The position numbers and the translations under genes are program-made. Below are positions 5,940 through 7,792 of a stretch of 7,792 nt of DNA, in pieces. Every line of letters starts with the position of its first letter. Positions within the stretch are counted from its first letter, which is position 1. The notes beneath the pieces are model-generated. The model did no database searches. It was given only the letters and a program-made list of their open reading frames with translations, and was not told where the DNA came from. The stretch covers positions 1 through 7,792 of the forward strand of contig REEF01000255.1 in the NCBI GenBank assembly GCA_007695205.1, given 5' to 3'. Source of the DNA: Planctomycetaceae bacterium (GTDB lineage Bacteria > Planctomycetota > Planctomycetia > Pirellulales > Pirellulaceae).

Positions 5940-7223
5940 ATGCATTCTTGTCAGACATTAACGTTTACGTTGAACGCAGCTTTTTGCCTGTCGCTCTTGC
6001 TGTTGACAACGACAACCGCCGTAGCAGACGAACCGTTTCGCCCAGAACCAGGTAAATTTCCGCCGGCGGACAAGGCCAAATCCTACACTGGTGAACTCAC
6101 CTTCGTCGACCATGCGAACCGTCGCGGAAGTCTCCGCACCCGGGGCAAGGCAGCCTTCTACGAACAGGCCGCAACCCCGTTTGCAATGCTGCCCTACGGG
6201 ATGGTTCGTTATCAAGGGGCACCGGCCGACCTGCGGGACATCCCGCTTGGGACGATCCTGCACGGTCGTTTTTACTTGCCGCCTGAACCGGAGCTTTCCT
6301 CCGTCCCCACTCTCCGCAGCGGCGGCGGTTTCGGCGGTTTCCAGGTTCACTTCGCCGAGAACCACGCGGCCTTGCTCGAAGACGAACCCAGCTTCTGCCT
6401 GCGTGAGGGCCTAGCCTGGAAGTTGCAGGAGGTGGTACGAAAGCTCGAACACAACACCGATCTGTGGCTGGTCACTGCCCGTCGCGAACCCAAGGGCGAA
6501 CAGGCCGACAAGAATAAGCCGGAAACCATGAGTGTCGATGCCGCCACCCGCATCTGGCGCGGCCGCGAGTCTCTCCTGCTTCAGGATCTGATCGACGAGG
6601 GCGTCTGGCCGGCGGATGGCAAGAAGACGTTTGACGACCAACCCGTGCTGCTGGGTTTGCGATGGAAACCCACGTTCGGCACACGGTTCTCTCAAAAAGA
6701 TGGCGTCTTTAACCGCTGGCACATCAGCGACATTTGGTTGGACGAGGAGTCGATCCAGCGTGCTGCCATGCAACAGACCGAAGAGCACAAGACGCTGATC
6801 CGCACGCGTTGGATGCCCGCACAGGTTGACAAAGTCGAATACGGCAAAGCTGGTCAAGCTACCGTGATCGCAACATTAGTCGGTGGCATGGACGAATCGC
6901 TCTATGCCGACTTCACAAAGGGCATCCAGGGACAGATGTCACCGGTGGAGACAAACCTGAAGCATGGGATCGGAAACATCGGCCAGCACCACACGGCCAT
7001 TCAAGGCACGATCCTGGACGTCCGAAGACTCGATGGCGAGCTTCCGGCCGGCAGCAGCGGCGTACAGATCCGGGTGAAGGTGGGCATGGTCCTCGAGGGC
7101 TTCCGCGCCGGTCGCATGATCCGCATACGTCCCATGAGCTGGCCCGAAAGCCCCGTGCCACGCGAGGAATACATCGAAGGAATCGAAGAGCGATTCCCAA
7201 GCCCGGACATCTTTAAGAAGTAG
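5940..7223 (+). CDS. Secreted protein of unknown family, paralog B
   Basis: This 427-residue protein is a close paralog of the preceding gene product. By eye roughly three quarters of mature residues are identical, and the only net length difference is a 4-residue Gly-rich insertion, SGGGFGGF at 127-134. The signal peptide (1-29, cut expected after AVA) is unlike that of paralog A, while the mature start DEPFRPEPGKFP is nearly the same. Shared blocks sit at YTGELTFVDHANRRGS (49-64), DLRDIPLGTILHGRFYLPP (97-115), VDAATRIWRG (199-208), RTRWMPA (288-294) and IRPMSWPE. One mature Cys (EPSFCLREG) is conserved. No known catalytic motif is visible and I assign no function. The stop lies 10 bp before the sulfatase ATG, so the two are very likely co-transcribed. 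The ATG at 5940 is preferred because it begins a normal signal peptide. No clear Shine-Dalgarno site precedes it. Confidence 0.87.
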   Translation: MHSCQTLTFTLNAAFCLSLLLLTTTTAVADEPFRPEPGKFPPADKAKSYTGELTFVDHANRRGSLRTRGKAAFYEQAATPFAMLPYGMVRYQGAPADLRDIPLGTILHGRFYLPPEPELSSVPTLRSGGGFGGFQVHFAENHAALLEDEPSFCLREGLAWKLQEVVRKLEHNTDLWLVTARREPKGEQADKNKPETMSVDAATRIWRGRESLLLQDLIDEGVWPADGKKTFDDQPVLLGLRWKPTFGTRFSQKDGVFNRWHISDIWLDEESIQRAAMQQTEEHKTLIRTRWMPAQVDKVEYGKAGQATVIATLVGGMDESLYADFTKGIQGQMSPVETNLKHGIGNIGQHHTAIQGTILDVRRLDGELPAGSSGVQIRVKVGMVLEGFRAGRMIRIRPMSWPESPVPREEYIEGIEERFPSPDIFKK

Positions 7224-7230
7224 AGAGGAG
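7224..7230 (+). promoter_or_regulatory. Ribosome binding site of the sulfatase gene
   Basis: AGAGGAG ends 3 bp before the ATG at 7234, just after the stop codon of paralog B (7221-7223). It is the only clear Shine-Dalgarno-like site before any gene in the window, and it fixes the sulfatase start. The spacing is short, so its strength is uncertain. Confidence 0.65.
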
Positions 7231-7233
7231 ACC

Positions 7234-7792
7234 ATGAACCGACTACTCAGTTTATTAATCTTTTTCATGGCATCGCTGGCCCAAGCCGACGAGCGTCCCA
7301 ACTTCGTCATCATCATGGTGGATGATATGGGGTATGAGGGCGTGGGTTGTTTCGGCAACCCATATTTCAAAACACCCGAAATCGATCGTTTGGCAGCCGA
7401 GGGAATGCGGCTGACCGATTTCCATTCGTCGGGCAACGTCTGCTCACCGACCAGAACCGGACTATTGACCGGGCGTTATCAACAGCGCGCCGGAATTGAA
7501 GCGGTGATCGTTGCGGATCCCAATCATCCCGAACACCTCAAGGGATTGCAGAAGTCGGAAGTGACCTTTGCCGAACGTCTGAAGTCGGCGGGTTACGCCA
7601 CGGCGCTGTTCGGCAAATGGCACCAGGGCTACGTGCGCAATTCGGAGGATTATCACCCTCAAAACCACGGCTTCGACAGGTTTATCGGCCATCACAGTGG
7701 CAATATCGATTTCTACAGTCACCTAAGCCAATCGAATGAACACGATTGGTGGCACGGACGCAAAAAGACGAAGGAGGACGGCTACGTCACTG
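7234..7792 (+). CDS. Sulfatase, S1 formylglycine type (N-terminal part, cut by window edge)
   Basis: The 186 visible codons are the N-terminal part of a secreted arylsulfatase-type enzyme that hydrolyses sulfate esters. MNRLLSLLIFFMASLAQA forms a signal peptide, cut expected after Ala18. The core starts at RPNFVIIMVDDMGYEG, with Asp30-Asp31 as calcium ligands. The signature CSPTRTGLLTGR has Cys70 in the CxPxR context, which is converted to formylglycine by a modifying enzyme. Arg74 completes the motif. RAGIEAVI, VTFAERLKSAGYATALFGKWHQGY (split: Lys128, His130) and HGFDRFIGHHSG follow in normal order. GKWHQG replaces the more common GKWHLG. The substrate cannot be told from this part; in marine planctomycetes such enzymes usually act on sulfated polysaccharides. 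The gene follows paralog B by 10 bp with its own Shine-Dalgarno site, so they probably share a transcript. The frame is open to the window end. Confidence 0.95.
   Translation, partial: MNRLLSLLIFFMASLAQADERPNFVIIMVDDMGYEGVGCFGNPYFKTPEIDRLAAEGMRLTDFHSSGNVCSPTRTGLLTGRYQQRAGIEAVIVADPNHPEHLKGLQKSEVTFAERLKSAGYATALFGKWHQGYVRNSEDYHPQNHGFDRFIGHHSGNIDFYSHLSQSNEHDWWHGRKKTKEDGYVT

Noticed and set aside
6939..7436. Reverse-strand open frame crossing the end of paralog B and the sulfatase start
   Set aside because: It overlaps two convincing genes including the sulfatase signal peptide and operon junction, and the translation is not protein-like.

Overview
The window looks like a chromosomal segment of a planctomycete, most likely of the Pirellulales/Rhodopirellula type. 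This rests on established family knowledge. A large secreted protein with planctomycete-type cytochrome domains (PSCyt1, DUF1587, DUF1595, DUF1592, DUF1588 and DUF1585) is followed by a DUF1552 (HXXSHH) protein, and an S1-type sulfatase gene lies nearby. This combination is typical of that phylum. Shine-Dalgarno sites are missing from most genes, which also fits. All intact genes are on the + strand and all five products appear to be exported.

Layout. Bases 1-495 have no intact gene. They contain an AT-rich start, an orphan fragment of about 35 codons resembling the C-terminal part of a sulfatase (75-179), and a palindromic element whose right arm carries four perfect 14-bp tandem copies (325-431). 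Next comes the DUF1592-family cytochrome-like protein (496-2973). A 28-bp-arm hairpin (2981-3048) separates it from the DUF1552 protein (3094-4446). A second copy of the same hairpin (4469-4567) follows that gene. Then come two tandem paralogous secreted proteins of unrecognised family (4614-5885 and 5940-7223), separated by 54 bp of short repeats. Last is the N-terminal part of a formylglycine-type sulfatase (7234 to the window edge).

How the genes may work together. The DUF1592 and DUF1552 proteins form a gene pair that recurs in planctomycetes, but their biochemical role is not established. The second unknown paralog and the sulfatase are separated by only 10 bp and are probably co-transcribed, together with the first paralog. 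A role for the paralogs around sulfated-polysaccharide use is inference from context only.

The least ordinary material is the intergenic repeat content and the tandem paralog pair. Three intergenic regions carry palindromes or short repeats. The two palindrome families share an arm design in which a short word occurs twice, and in one of them the arm has expanded in tandem. I see no CRISPR, defence system, tRNA, rRNA or insertion sequence here.
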